From Mercenaria mercenaria (lineage: Eukaryota; Mollusca; Bivalvia; Venerida; Veneridae), in NCBI RefSeq assembly GCF_021730395.1, contig NC_069369.1, positions 64,941,501 to 65,005,500 on the forward strand: a stretch of 64,000 nt of DNA. The letters are read 5' to 3'. A program made the translations under genes and the position numbers. The notes beneath the pieces were generated by a model, which saw only the letters and a list, made by a program, of their open reading frames with translations, searched no databases and had not been told where the DNA came from. Positions 23,348 through 33,494 of the stretch are shown one piece after another (position 1 is the stretch's first letter; the number at the start of each line of letters is the position of its first letter).

Positions 23348-23971
23348 GTGCTATTAAAATTTATTTTATTTATTCATTTCAGGAGTTTTGAAGAGTTCTT
23401 TAAAGATATTGATTGTCTAACTGTGGCTTTGAGAGAGAAATACCCTAACGACTCTGATGTGCAGAAATGGAATGAAATATACTGCAAAAGATACTATGAT
23501 CTTCTCATTCAACATATTTGGAATCCAGACGAATTTCAAATACTTCAAGAAGAGAACACTAGATTAAAACAAGAATTACAGACTTTAAAACAAAGTACTT
23601 CTAAAACAATGACGTCGTCCGTATCAAAACAAACGAAATATGATAAAATTAGAAAAAATATTCAACAATCATATTCAGAAGAAAGAAGGTTAACTTGCGA
23701 CTGTGATTACTCTGGAGAACCAACGATTGATTTATGTATTAAAGCTTTGGGAACGTATGACAAATTGATCAGCTCGGATAAACGGAAAGGATTCATGGAT
23801 ATACTAAAAAACCATGGTTTCGTTTATTCATTATCACATTGCAAATTTTTAATACGTTTATATGATTTTGCAATGACTCATAATAAAATATTACATTGTG
23901 CTTTATCTATTGAGTATATTTGTCAAAATTTTACAATCATTAAGAAAATCTTTCAAGAATTGACTTGGTGA
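23348..23971 (+). CDS. Unknown protein of the virus-like element, ~200 aa
   Basis: An open frame just inside the left end. The first half is charged and has a short coiled-coil-like stretch (EENTRLKQELQTLKQ). The second half is compact, with several Cys and hydrophobic helices (CIKALGTYDKLISS, HCKFLIRLYDFAM). I recognise no family and see no polymerase, integrase or helicase motif. The start is uncertain, since a TTTCAG precedes the better-conserved-looking part at 23,383. It is the only gene left of the subterminal repeats, so a role in replication or transposition would be a guess. Confidence 0.6.
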   Translation: MLLKFILFIHFRSFEEFFKDIDCLTVALREKYPNDSDVQKWNEIYCKRYYDLLIQHIWNPDEFQILQEENTRLKQELQTLKQSTSKTMTSSVSKQTKYDKIRKNIQQSYSEERRLTCDCDYSGEPTIDLCIKALGTYDKLISSDKRKGFMDILKNHGFVYSLSHCKFLIRLYDFAMTHNKILHCALSIEYICQNFTIIKKIFQELTW

Positions 23972-23983
23972 ATACAAATAAGT

Positions 23984-24175
23984 CACTCAACCGTAGGATT
24001 ATATTATAATCACATGCACGAATGAACATCATAATATTACGTTTTCTTGAAATCATTCAACCGTAGGATTATATTATAATCACATGCACGAATGAACATC
24101 ATAATATTTCATATTGTCAAAATTATTCAACTGTAGGATTATATTATAATCAAATGCATGAATGAACATCATTGA
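23984..24175. repeat. Subterminal repeats, left set (3 x 70 bp)
   Basis: Three direct copies start at about 23,984, 24,054 and 24,124 with CAACCGTAGGATTATATTAT and share CACATGCACGAATGAACATC. Two inverted relatives lie at 32,222-32,345. Confidence 0.9.
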
Positions 24176-24257
24176 AAAGTAGTATGGAATATAACGCTTA
24201 TGATACATTTTTGTTAGTAGTAAAGAATATTACGTTCTTGGTACATTTTAATACATT

Positions 24258-25169
24258 TTAACTCATTTTATTAGAATAATTTATAATTGTTTGTTCATTT
24301 ACTCTTTGATTGTTAACTTTTAGTATTTTATACAATAAATCATACAACGGTATTTTATCTTGTAACATTTTTATGAAAAATAAACAATAATAACCACAAA
24401 GTGTACTTGTTTTGTCTTGATATTGTATGTTGTTATACTTGACCCCAGGTATATAATTAATTACTTCCTTTGGTGGAGGAAGTCCAAATGGATCGAAGTA
24501 CAAAGTATTCAAGTAACAAACCCAATGTATTCCAGACCCAACAGAGTCATCTAAATTGATTATTCCACACTCGTCCTTTGCTTTTGATTTTAATAAATTT
24601 AATAAATTATTTCTACTAAATACACTCCTAAAGCTTTTAATTTTTAATTGTTTTACCCATTGTTCAATTTCAAAGTTAGAAATTGGTTTGTTTATAAATT
24701 TTATTATTTTTTTTACTATAGGAATTCGTCTGTAAGGTCTTTTCTGAGAATCAATCTGTAGACCAAAACCTTTGGTTCCTGGGGAATTTATAATTCCACC
24801 CTGACCATGTCCCTTACCACTTAACAAAGATGTAATCAAAGGTATTCCTAGACTAGCAGCCAACATACCCAGAAAGCCGCCATTTTGTCTCTGTTTTTGT
24901 GTTAATTTAATCACTCTAGATCCTACTAGCTGCTTTCTTTGATTAGGTGTAAGATATGGCGATATCATATTTCTCTTATCATTAGCTACCGAAATCATAC
25001 CATTCCCAAGTAACTTACTGACACCAGTACTGGCCAGTCCAGAAAGGGCTCCAATGCCAAGAGGGGCTAATATTTTTGGAACTATTTTCGCTGCCATCGG
25101 AAGAATTGTTTTTCCTAACAAACCAGCCAAAGCTTCTAAAAATCCACCATTTTGACCTTGACTGGACAT
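24258..25169 (-). CDS. Adenain-like cysteine protease with amphipathic N-terminal part (virus-like element)
   Basis: 303 aa. The C-terminal ~130 residues fit the Ulp1/adenovirus protease fold: a catalytic-His context GIHWVCYL, an acidic partner in YFDPFGLPPP, and the nucleophile Cys in STLCGYYCLFFI. This protease class matures capsids of adenoviruses and Polinton-like elements. The N-terminal half is different: two segments start QNGGFL and are followed by hydrophobic-basic helices (LLGKTILPMAAKIVPKILAP; LGIPLITSLLSGKG), reminiscent of adenoviral membrane-active core peptides. The repeated NGG|F words resemble the Gly-Gly sites this protease class cuts. That a core peptide and protease share one frame here is an inference from sequence alone. 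Confidence 0.8.
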   Translation of the reverse strand: MSSQGQNGGFLEALAGLLGKTILPMAAKIVPKILAPLGIGALSGLASTGVSKLLGNGMISVANDKRNMISPYLTPNQRKQLVGSRVIKLTQKQRQNGGFLGMLAASLGIPLITSLLSGKGHGQGGIINSPGTKGFGLQIDSQKRPYRRIPIVKKIIKFINKPISNFEIEQWVKQLKIKSFRSVFSRNNLLNLLKSKAKDECGIINLDDSVGSGIHWVCYLNTLYFDPFGLPPPKEVINYIPGVKYNNIQYQDKTSTLCGYYCLFFIKMLQDKIPLYDLLYKILKVNNQRVNEQTIINYSNKMS

Positions 25170-25412
25170 TTGTTTTTTTGAAATTTTAATTTCTAATCCC
25201 TTCTTATTTACAACAGCTTTTTAATTTGATTAATTTGTGTTTTTGTTAATAATAAAGGGAAGTTTCCATGTAATTGTTCATGTTTTAATCTAAAAGTATG
25301 TGGAATTTTATTATTATAAGCTTGTGCTAAATTTTTCTTTTGTCCATCTGTTAGGTTAACTTTATATTCAATATAATTTGATACCATTATATATAATTTA
25401 TATTTATTTTAT

Positions 25413-26678
25413 TTAAACAATAACAAGTTCATTTCCAATAGTATTTATTTCAACTGTTTCCTTATATAATACAATTGCATAAACACGAATATTAGCTGCT
25501 GGTGGAATATTTAATTTAGCTGTTAATATAATATGCTTAGGATCTTCTGTTATTACTTCCTTTTTATATTCCAAGTTAAAATGAACAAATCCAAATAAAC
25601 GATAAAAGTTTGATCTATTTAAAAGACTTCCAGTAGTCTTATTATTTTGTTTATAATAATATTTAATTACATCATCGTATATTCTTGATATACTTGTGTA
25701 TTCTGTTTCTGGATAAAAAACACCATTACCAACTTCAAGACGACAAGAGCTCAAAGTGCAATTTTCATTATCTTTATTAATTTTAAATGTATCTAATAAA
25801 TGTGGATTATGTTCTTGTGAATTACTTTTATCAGGTCGTTGTAAATAAACAAATACATGTTGTGGTTTTGTTACACCAGCCGTTATTCTAAAGGTTATAT
25901 TAGTTTGTTGTGTGTCACTTGATTGCGTCACCATTTCCCGTAGGTATGACCATCTTGCTTTTGTAAATCTTTCAGAAATTAAATTAAGTCCAAATTCATT
26001 GAAAATTAAACGTGGAACCCATAGAATTAATTTTGTTACAATTACTCTACCAGCATCAGCAGCATTAGCTCTAAAAATTAATTCATCATCATCTGTCAGC
26101 TGCAGTGTTATTTGAATTTGACTTGGAGGTAAAATATTAGTTTCTAAACCCTGAAAAAATGAATAATTATTTAATGGAATCTTAGCATTTACCTCTTTAC
26201 CACCCTGGATTGATAACTTCCTAGAAGCAAAACCACTATTATATTTAGCTTGATCCTTCCTGCTCTCAGCAGTAGCAGTAGTATCTAAATAAATATATTC
26301 GTTTGTTCCAGTTGTTCTTACATAATCTTCAGACAATTCAACCAAACTCTTTACATTTACTACCTTATATAAATTATTACAATCATATACAATTTTTCCA
26401 TTTTGTTTAACCATTAACTGATCAATTAATGAAGCAGCATTATTAATTAGGGCAATTTGATTATCATCATAATTATTACCATCAGCAAGCTTATTTACTT
26501 TAAAACTTACTTCAAAATAAGCATTAAACCAATCAAAATATGAGCTTCTATCATTAATTGTAAAATGATATCCGTTTTTCTGTTGCTTAACATTATTTCC
26601 CAAGACAGATATTAAAGCTGTATCTAATTGAATAGGAGTTAATTCATATCTTTCACAATATTGTTTTGTTCTAAACAT
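25413..26678 (-). CDS. Major capsid protein, double-jelly-roll type (virus-like element)
   Basis: 421 aa, beta-rich and without signal peptide. Position beside the protease and packaging ATPase, length and several features fit Polinton/adintovirus hexon-like proteins: an early aromatic strand FDWFNAYFEVSF, and a mid-protein ILPPSQIQITLQLTDDDE segment of the kind that ends the first jelly roll. The fold call is inference; I have no alignment. The start follows a TATATA-rich stretch a few bases upstream. Confidence 0.75.
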   Translation of the reverse strand: MFRTKQYCERYELTPIQLDTALISVLGNNVKQQKNGYHFTINDRSSYFDWFNAYFEVSFKVNKLADGNNYDDNQIALINNAASLIDQLMVKQNGKIVYDCNNLYKVVNVKSLVELSEDYVRTTGTNEYIYLDTTATAESRKDQAKYNSGFASRKLSIQGGKEVNAKIPLNNYSFFQGLETNILPPSQIQITLQLTDDDELIFRANAADAGRVIVTKLILWVPRLIFNEFGLNLISERFTKARWSYLREMVTQSSDTQQTNITFRITAGVTKPQHVFVYLQRPDKSNSQEHNPHLLDTFKINKDNENCTLSSCRLEVGNGVFYPETEYTSISRIYDDVIKYYYKQNNKTTGSLLNRSNFYRLFGFVHFNLEYKKEVITEDPKHIILTAKLNIPPAANIRVYAIVLYKETVEINTIGNELVIV

Positions 26679-26700
26679 GTATATATTATATATTATTTTA

Positions 26701-26760
26701 TTTTTTATTAAAGTTAAAACTTTAGTTTTTATTAAAGTTAAAACTTTAGTTTTTATAAAT
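26701..26760. terminator. Duplicated AAAGTTAAAACTTTAG hairpin between element genes
   Basis: ATTAAAGTTAAAACTTTAG occurs twice in tandem. Related palindromes lie at 27,230-27,260 and 32,128-32,153, each at a gene border. A transcript-end or 3' processing role is inferred. Confidence 0.5.
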
Positions 26761-27200
26761 TAATCTGTTAATACGTTTACGTGTCCCAGATCCTGACAAT
26801 ATTCTATTTATTCTCATATGAATATCCTCCTCCTCCGTATTATTTTTACTGTTATTCTTTTCTTGTAATTCCTTAGCAATTAAATTACCAACTGCCGGAG
26901 CAGGTTTCTTTTTAAATTTTTCAACAATTTTATTAGTATCTCCAGTGAAGCTTCCAATAAGCTTCGCTGCAGCTAAATTTCCAACTTCTGTTCCAACCTT
27001 TTTTGTTCCACTTTCTAGTGCGGCTTTTCCTGCTGTTTCTAATGCTTTTTTCCAGCTGTGCTAATTGAAGATGCAACTCCGCTTGAAAACAATTTAGTTA
27101 AAGTGTCAAAGATACCTGTTCCGTGTATGATTTCTTCTTCAGTCTGAGCATCAACATAAATAAATATTCCTTTATTTTTGTCATAAACTTTTTTGTACAT
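26757..27200 (-). other. Unassigned capsid-side region of the virus-like element
   Basis: Begins ATGTACAAAAAAG after a TTATATA box and reads as a small, Ala/Lys-rich, partly hydrophobic protein-like region. No family recognised. Confidence 0.4.
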
Positions 27201-27253
27201 TATATAAAACTAAAATTTATTAATTATTTAATTAAAGTTTAAAAACTTTAGTT

Positions 27254-28011
27254 TTAATTAATTTCTTTTAAAATTAGTGTAAAACTTGTTTCAACCTCAT
27301 TAAAATTAATTATTCTACCAAATACATCTGTAATATATATTCTAATTGAAATTATAATATATTTATTAATTTCAGAATATCCAACTCTTTGTGGTTCTTT
27401 TGTAAATGGATAAGCCCTTGTTAAATCTGCAGTACTTAAAGCATAGATAATATCACTGAAATTACCATCAACAAGTGAATTATCAATAAGATCGCAATGA
27501 ATGTAAATTGTATCCACAGAGTTGGTTATATTTGGTGTTGTAGTTCCCCATTCAGTATTTCTCAATGCTTTTTTCTCAAACCCAAGCAATGTATGAAAAT
27601 TTGACATTCTTAAATCCAACATAAAATTATCTTTAATTGAAATCAAAATCTTAAAACTACTTAAATCAAATTCAAACTTATTGGAGCACTGTCTGATTTA
27701 TCAAATTCAAAATCACCATTACTTATTAATGTTTCCCTAATATAATTATTAATATCTGTGTAACTGTAAGAACCATTTGTAAATATGATATCTTTCCAAT
27801 CCTTACCATTATTATAACGAATTATTTTATTATCATATTCATCACTAATATTATGCCAAGAGTAGGTCATAGTGTTAATACTATCCAAACCGACAATATA
27901 AGTTTTATTTTTATCTAAAATTAAAGAACGACTAAATCTGATTGTAAAATCACTCGGAGTATTTTTATTATCTTTAACTGTTTCAGAACTTAATACTATT
28001 TTTTGTTCCAT
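27254..28011 (-). other. Penton-like minor capsid region (virus-like element)
   Basis: Two beta-rich stretches in sequence, at 27,661-28,011 and 27,254-27,646, resemble the single-jelly-roll penton of Polinton/adintovirus-type elements. The first has TPSDFTIRFSRSLIL, typical of an N-terminal strand pair. The second has NITNSVDTIYIHCDLI and ends FTLILKEIN. Such pentons close the fivefold vertices of capsids built from double-jelly-roll proteins. Family assignment is from recall of motifs and gene position. Confidence 0.65.
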
Positions 28012-28019
28012 TTATATAT

Positions 28020-28664
28020 TCAAGAAAAATAATTTTTATATAACATTTCATGTTGTTCTGGTAATAGTGAATTCATTTTTAATAGTTCATCAATTATTCT
28101 AATACCTTCATTTTTTAGTTCTTCATTATTATTTCCAGCATCAATTGAACCACAAATTAACACCAACTCATTAACCAATGCTTTTGGATTATATGGACAA
28201 ACATCATAACCTTGTCCTCTAATTACTTTTTTAAATTTCATAGATCTTTTATTGATAGGCAATCCTGATTTTTCTGTTAATTCTTTGAATATTTTTCTTG
28301 AATGAATTGAATGTTTTTTATTATTGTTATATCTTTTATTAATCAAATCAATCAAATCATCATCTACTTCAGTATTAATTACTTCTTTTCCAGTTCTTTG
28401 ATCCTTAGCAACCAATTTGTTTTGACCATAAAGTTTATTTAAGTTAATAATTAAATTTCCATATTGTCCATTTGATAAAACTTTATATGGGTTATGATAT
28501 CTTATTCCTTTTCCCATATACTTTTTTCCTTGTTTTAAAATATCAATGATTACGTCTCTATATTTTTTATAATTTTCCGACTTAGCTATAATTGCTTCCT
28601 TTTGCTTCAGATCGAAATTTGTTTTGTTTTTCTTTCTAGTTATTGCACCAGATTCATTACCCAA
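28020..28664 (-). CDS. Unknown basic protein of the virus-like element, 214 aa
   Basis: Lys/Asn-rich protein with a central GKGIRYHNPYKVLSNGQYG segment, a YGQNKLVAKDQRTGKEV segment and a C-terminal helical part. It lies directly upstream of the penton-like region in the same orientation. It is basic enough to bind nucleic acid, but nothing identifies a family. Confidence 0.6.
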   Translation of the reverse strand: MGNESGAITRKKNKTNFDLKQKEAIIAKSENYKKYRDVIIDILKQGKKYMGKGIRYHNPYKVLSNGQYGNLIINLNKLYGQNKLVAKDQRTGKEVINTEVDDDLIDLINKRYNNNKKHSIHSRKIFKELTEKSGLPINKRSMKFKKVIRGQGYDVCPYNPKALVNELVLICGSIDAGNNNEELKNEGIRIIDELLKMNSLLPEQHEMLYKNYFS

Positions 28665-29250
28665 TTTTTTATATCCTTTGATGCCTTTTCTATGATATTT
28701 TCTACTTCTTCTCTAGTCATTTTTTCATCTGGATCTTTAGATTTGCTGTGAAAAAAATCAAACACTTCTTGCGGCGTATACTATTGTTTTTCATCTAAAA
28801 GATCTAAATCAATATCTTTATTAAAATTAACTGTAAATTCTTTTGGTCTTGCTCCCAATTCTTCTTCTAATTCTTCTGATTCTTCAGGAAATTCTCTAGT
28901 GTCTTCAAACTCATCATCTTCATTATCCAAACCCATACGATCTTTCGGCGGTAATAATCGTATTGATTCTTGGAATAGCTGTGGTAAACCCTGATATGTT
29001 TGTATGTCTTTCATTTCATCACCTAATAATGCTAATTGTTGTTTTATTCCAGGTTATGCTTTTAACTGACTTGGTAATTTTTCTTTTTGACTTTCTATTC
29101 CTTCAGTAATTGGCTTATAAATTTCAGTGTACATATCCCGATTTGTAGCTTTCTTAATTTTTTTCTCTCATTATTTCTTCTCTAAGAGCTCTCATCTTTT
29201 GTCCGACTAAGTTTTTTCTTATTCTTATTTCATTAAGTTTTGATTGCATT
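28665..29250 (-). other. Small acidic and charged coding remnants of the virus-like element
   Basis: Includes an open stretch at 28,781-29,014 encoding a very acidic peptide (EEDSEELEEELG-like composition) and further charged helices up to 29,248. No family recognised. It is the start of the minus-strand block. Confidence 0.45.
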
Positions 29251-29327
29251 TATATAATAACGTAAGAAAATGTAAGATAATGTAAAATAATGTAAGATAA
29301 TGTAAGATAATGTATTATTATATATAA
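29250..29327. promoter_or_regulatory. Divergent promoter region with 11 bp repeats
   Basis: About five copies of TAAGATAATG/TAAAATAATG lie between the minus-strand block and the ATPase. TATATAATA on one side and ATTATATATAAATG on the other put a TATA-like box within a few bases of both starts. Confidence 0.55.
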
Positions 29328-29993
29328 ATGGAAATTCCAAATTATGATACAAAAAGTAATAAATCTAATAACTTTAAACAATTTAAGCAATATCCCTTTA
29401 TGCCAGATTCATGTTTTAGAATGTTAATATGTGGATCTTCTGGATCTGGAAAAACAAATACATTAATGCATATACTTCGAAAACCTCTTATATATTATGA
29501 TAAATTATACTTATATGCTAAAAACCTAGAACAATCTAAATATCAGGATTTAATTAAATTTTTAAATGGAATTGCAGAAAAAAGTAAAATAAATCCAAAT
29601 GAAATACTTGAATATTCAGCTGATCCCAACCAAATTGAACCATGCGATAGCCTTGAATCAGAACAACAAAAAGTAGTAATATTTGATGATTTTGTATGTG
29701 AAGATAAAAAGGTTCAAAATGAAATAACAAAATACTTTATTCAAGGACGTCACAAAAACTGTTGTGTTATTTATTTAAGTCAGTCTTACTATAAAACACC
29801 AAAAGATATCCGAATTAACTGTTCACATTATATTTTATTTGAAAGTCCAGGTAAACGAGAAAATGATATGATTTGTAATGAACAAAATATTAACCCTAAA
29901 TCTTTTGCTAATGCAACAAATCAAAAATATGATTTCTTATATATTGACAAACCAAGGAAGTTTTTTAGAAAAAACTTTACTGGTAATATATAA
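29328..29993 (+). CDS. A32/FtsK-HerA-type genome packaging ATPase (virus-like element)
   Basis: 221 aa. Walker A is CGSSGSGKTNTL near residues 35-46. Walker B is VVIFDDF near residue 120. A downstream YLSQSYYKTPKDIRINCSHY segment matches the sensor region of the poxvirus A32-like family, which pumps DNA into capsids of nucleocytoplasmic viruses, virophages and Polintons. The length is close to the minimal family core. It is the clearest single marker that this element descends from a capsid-forming lineage. Confidence 0.88.
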   Translation: MEIPNYDTKSNKSNNFKQFKQYPFMPDSCFRMLICGSSGSGKTNTLMHILRKPLIYYDKLYLYAKNLEQSKYQDLIKFLNGIAEKSKINPNEILEYSADPNQIEPCDSLESEQQKVVIFDDFVCEDKKVQNEITKYFIQGRHKNCCVIYLSQSYYKTPKDIRINCSHYILFESPGKRENDMICNEQNINPKSFANATNQKYDFLYIDKPRKFFRKNFTGNI

Positions 29994-29997
29994 TAAT

Positions 29998-32128
29998 TAT
30001 ATAATGGGAGTTTTTAATAATATAGAACAAATAAGTGAACCTGGTAGTATAAGTAAAGTTAAATTTGATATTGATTTAAGTGATTATGCTACTAAAAAAC
30101 AATTCAAAAAACTTGAAAAGGAAACGGAATCGTATCTTCACAAAAATAAGGAACTTGATAACACAATGAACAGAGCATTAGATATGGGAGGTAATGAAAT
30201 AATCAACCCAGGAGATCCAGATAAACCCAACGATGCAGTTTCAAGACGGTTTATGTTTAAAAAAGGTTCAAAGTGTAATAGATGACTATAATCTTGAAGA
30301 CATCAAATCTATAAAACAAACACTAGAAGCAGAAGTAAAGAATATTGAAGAATTAACAAAAGACTTAAAAAACAATTCATTATTAATAGTTCAATTACAA
30401 GGTAAAATTGAAGAAGAAATGAAAGCTATGGTTGATTCTATTAAAGAACTTGAAGAGAAATCTGATTTGACAGACGAAAACATAAAAGAAGTATTTCGAG
30501 TTAATTTAAACATTTTATTCACTCAAATTCAAGAATTAAAAGATAGTATGATTAAACATGAAGAAGTGAAAGACAAGATTATTGAAGCCGAGAAAAAGTT
30601 ACAAAATATGTATCAGTTAGAAATCAAAACAGAAATAAATAAACTAAATACTGAAACTGAAAATAAGCATAAAGATTTATTAGAATTAATTTCAAATAAA
30701 CTTGCAGAATATAAATCTGAACTGGAAAAGGCAGCTTCACAAAGAGGTGATGATCATGACACAGCATTAGATAACCTTAAAAAAGAGCTCAATTCTAAAA
30801 TAGATGACTTTAAAAAACAAATTCGAGTTTGGATTAGTACTGTTGACAACCGTCATAATTTAAAGTATGCAGACTTGAGTAATATTACAAAAAAATTACA
30901 AGAAGATATTAATGAATTTAATGCTAAAGTTGAAAAACATAAAAATTAATTGGACTTTGTAGTTGAAAAATCAGTTAAACAAGGAGAATCAATCACTGCT
31001 AATGCTAAAGCAATTAACACAACTAATGAACAGCTAGAAAATTTTAAGAAACAACTTCGGAACTTGATTAGTACTGTTGACACACGCCACAATTTAAAGT
31101 ACGCGGAATTAAGTACACTTACAGAAATGTTAGAAAAAGATATCGGCGAATTTAATAATAAAGTTGAAAAAATAATAAATGATCTGAACTCTGTAGTTGA
31201 AATATCAACTAAACAAGGAGAATCAATTACTGCTAATACTCAAGAAATTTCTACTAATACCCAAGAAATTACAAAAGTAAAAAATGCTTTTCTAAAACAA
31301 GAAACACAATTAGCTAGAACAAAGGGTGTTGTTGATAGTTTATCTGCTTTTGAAGATGCTACAACAAAACGACTTGATGATTTAGCTGAAATAATTCTTA
31401 AACTTAAAAAGAAAGATAGAAAAGATAGAGAAGAATTGGAAAAAGAAATAGAAAAAGTAAAACATGAAGTGTTTCTTTTTGAATATAACAGTTTTTATGA
31501 AACAGATCCAAGGTTTAAATACGGTCCTCATGAATACATAAAAATGAAAAAGTATTTTGACCGTCTGGGTGCCTGGATACATTCAACATATGAAAATATG
31601 ACCGGCCTGAACTATTTAAATGCATTTCAGTTAGGATCTGGAATTACCGTAGATTATAAAGATTTTATACAAATAAACCAAAAACATAAAATAGCTGTAC
31701 CAGATGTACTTTTAAAAGGTGTGTTTTTAGTCGAAAAAACTGGAATTTATATAATAGATATTAATATTTTATTAACGGGGACCAGGCCTATAGGTGAACC
31801 GGATCAACCGATTAAAAGTCCAATATCACATTTTATATTTAGATGGCGGAATGATTTGGAGCGGATTAATAATCCATTTTTTAGTTTATTTGGTGGTATA
31901 TTTGATAATGTAAATATAGCAGCTGAGGACTTTGACACTGATCAGTTAATATCTATGTATAAGAAAAAAATTAAAATTTATTTAACACAAGGGACAGTGT
32001 TTGACATTCATCCTTATAACGATTCAACATCTACAAAAGTAATATTTTCGCTTTTGGCGGATAGTTACATTAGATTCTACATATCGGATGAATATGCATT
32101 TTATGATAGAAACAAACTTTTGAGTTAA
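29998..32128 (+). other. Fibre-like region: shaft coiled coils and beta-rich end (virus-like element)
   Basis: Starts MGVFNNIEQ after a TATATA box. Near 30,170 it contains ALDMGGNEIINPGDP followed by DAV, the shaft motif common in phage and Polinton fibres. Long Lys/Glu coiled-coil stretches follow, including an internal duplication of a ~45-residue block (FKKQIRVWISTVDNRHNLKY and FKKQLRNLISTVDTRHNLKY). The last ~210 residues, from ~31,490, are beta-rich (GVFLVEKTGIYIIDINILL; IKIYLTQGTVFDIH) and look like a C1q/TNF-type trimeric knob. A host-attachment fibre is the likely role; the knob fold is inferred. Confidence 0.65.
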
Positions 32129-32153
32129 AAACTTTAATTAAAACTTTAATTAA
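32128..32153. terminator. AAACTTTAATTAAAACTTTA hairpin after the fibre-like region
   Basis: Third occurrence of the AAAGTTTA/TAAACTTT-type palindrome seen at other gene borders of the element. Confidence 0.45.
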
Positions 32154-32221
32154 TTACTGTGTTTTTATTTAACTGGAATAATTAATATAATGGGAATATT
32201 TAATAATATAAATGAAAAGCG

Positions 32222-32345
32222 TATGTTCAATCATGCATATGCCTATGGCATACTCAAACGATTGAGTGATTTTCATAACATAAATGTATTATGATATTCA
32301 ATCATGTGTATACCTATAGCATACTCAAACGGTTGAGTGATTTCA
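32222..32345. repeat. Subterminal repeats, right set (2 x 71 bp, inverted)
   Basis: TTCAATCATG followed by a CATACTCAAACGRTTGAGTGA block at about 32,226 and 32,297. On the other strand each reads TCACTCAAYCGT...CATGATTGAA, matching the left set. Confidence 0.85.
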
Positions 32346-32404
32346 GTTGTTTGTACTTAAATCTTGTAATACTTGTTTAATAGTTGTTAAAAAATGCAAA
32401 AGCC

Positions 32405-32830
32405 GTGTTGTGTACATTTATTTTAACCCCGACGCCAGGTAGAATTTATTACGTGCACACCCGACGCCGGGGTGAACCATTAGTCTTTCCTAAGAAACCT
32501 CATCTGTAGGCTCACCATACAGTTGGTTTTTCCTAAATCATCAAACCTGCCCGGTTTTGCAGCCAGAATCACCTTCAACCCCATTGTTCGTTGCCTCTCG
32601 AAACCTTCCAAACTAGAGACAAGAACGAAGTAAGGCAATTCAGTGCTATTACAACATTGACAACATTCTTTATGTGCACAACCAGTCAATGTCATAATAG
32701 CAGGCTGTAACCGTTAACAGGCAAGACGACTCAGTACACAAACCATACTGCAAGCTACCTTTAAACAGACAAGGAAACGTCAGATCGACTTCCGGAACTA
32801 AGCATAACACAACTCGGCTCAATGATATAA
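32405..32830 (-). other. GC-richer island in the virus-like element with a 71-codon frame
   Basis: Base composition rises to near 45-50% GC against ~25% around it. The minus-strand frame 32,695-32,480 has a Cys cluster (CAHKECCQCC) and ends LQMRFLRKD. CCCGACGCC is repeated at about 32,429 and 32,461. I cannot assign it; it could be a captured host fragment or an independent insertion. Confidence 0.4.
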
Positions 32831-33494
32831 AAGTTGAAACCGGTTTTATATAGTGTATTTCCTTTATTATAATAATGTTATGGTTTTGAAATTATCATAA
32901 TTTTATTTTTCATGTGTTATAATTTATTCAATTACTTTTTGTTTTTAAATAATAACAACTCCTAAAGTAATTTTATTCTTCCAATATTAATTAAAATAAT
33001 TTGTATGAATTTCAGTTATCAAAGGGAGATATTACTTGTTTTTTTTTAATTTCAATTATTAAAAAGGGGGATAGATTTGTAAATAACCTGACCTTGTTAT
33101 ATTTGTTATATTTAGCATTTGGTTTTCCCGGTCTGTGTTATTTTTAGTTTGAAATTTTCTTGTTTCATGGATAATTATAAATGCATTTATTGGTATTGTG
33201 TACATTTTGTGTCATTTCTAATGTCTTTAACAGTTGTTTTATCTATGTAGAAGGATTACGAAACAAGGAAGTAAAAGAGTGATTTAAACAGAAAATAAAT
33301 GTGGTCTAAATTCAACCACATTATATTTTACTTCCTGTATGTTATATTAGGCCAAACTTATTCTACATTTTGTCTCTCGGTGTAGTGTTTAAAGTTTTTA
33401 AGTGGAAACTATTTTTAAATAAAGACATATGTTTTCTTCATTTTAAATCATCTTTAATTAAATCATCTTTAGTTAAATCAGAAGTTTTTACTGG

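Noticed and set aside
23984-24175. Regularly spaced repeats as a CRISPR array
   Set aside because: Only three copies, a unit of ~70 bp with no variable spacers of constant size, and inverted partners at the other end of a eukaryotic virus-like element.
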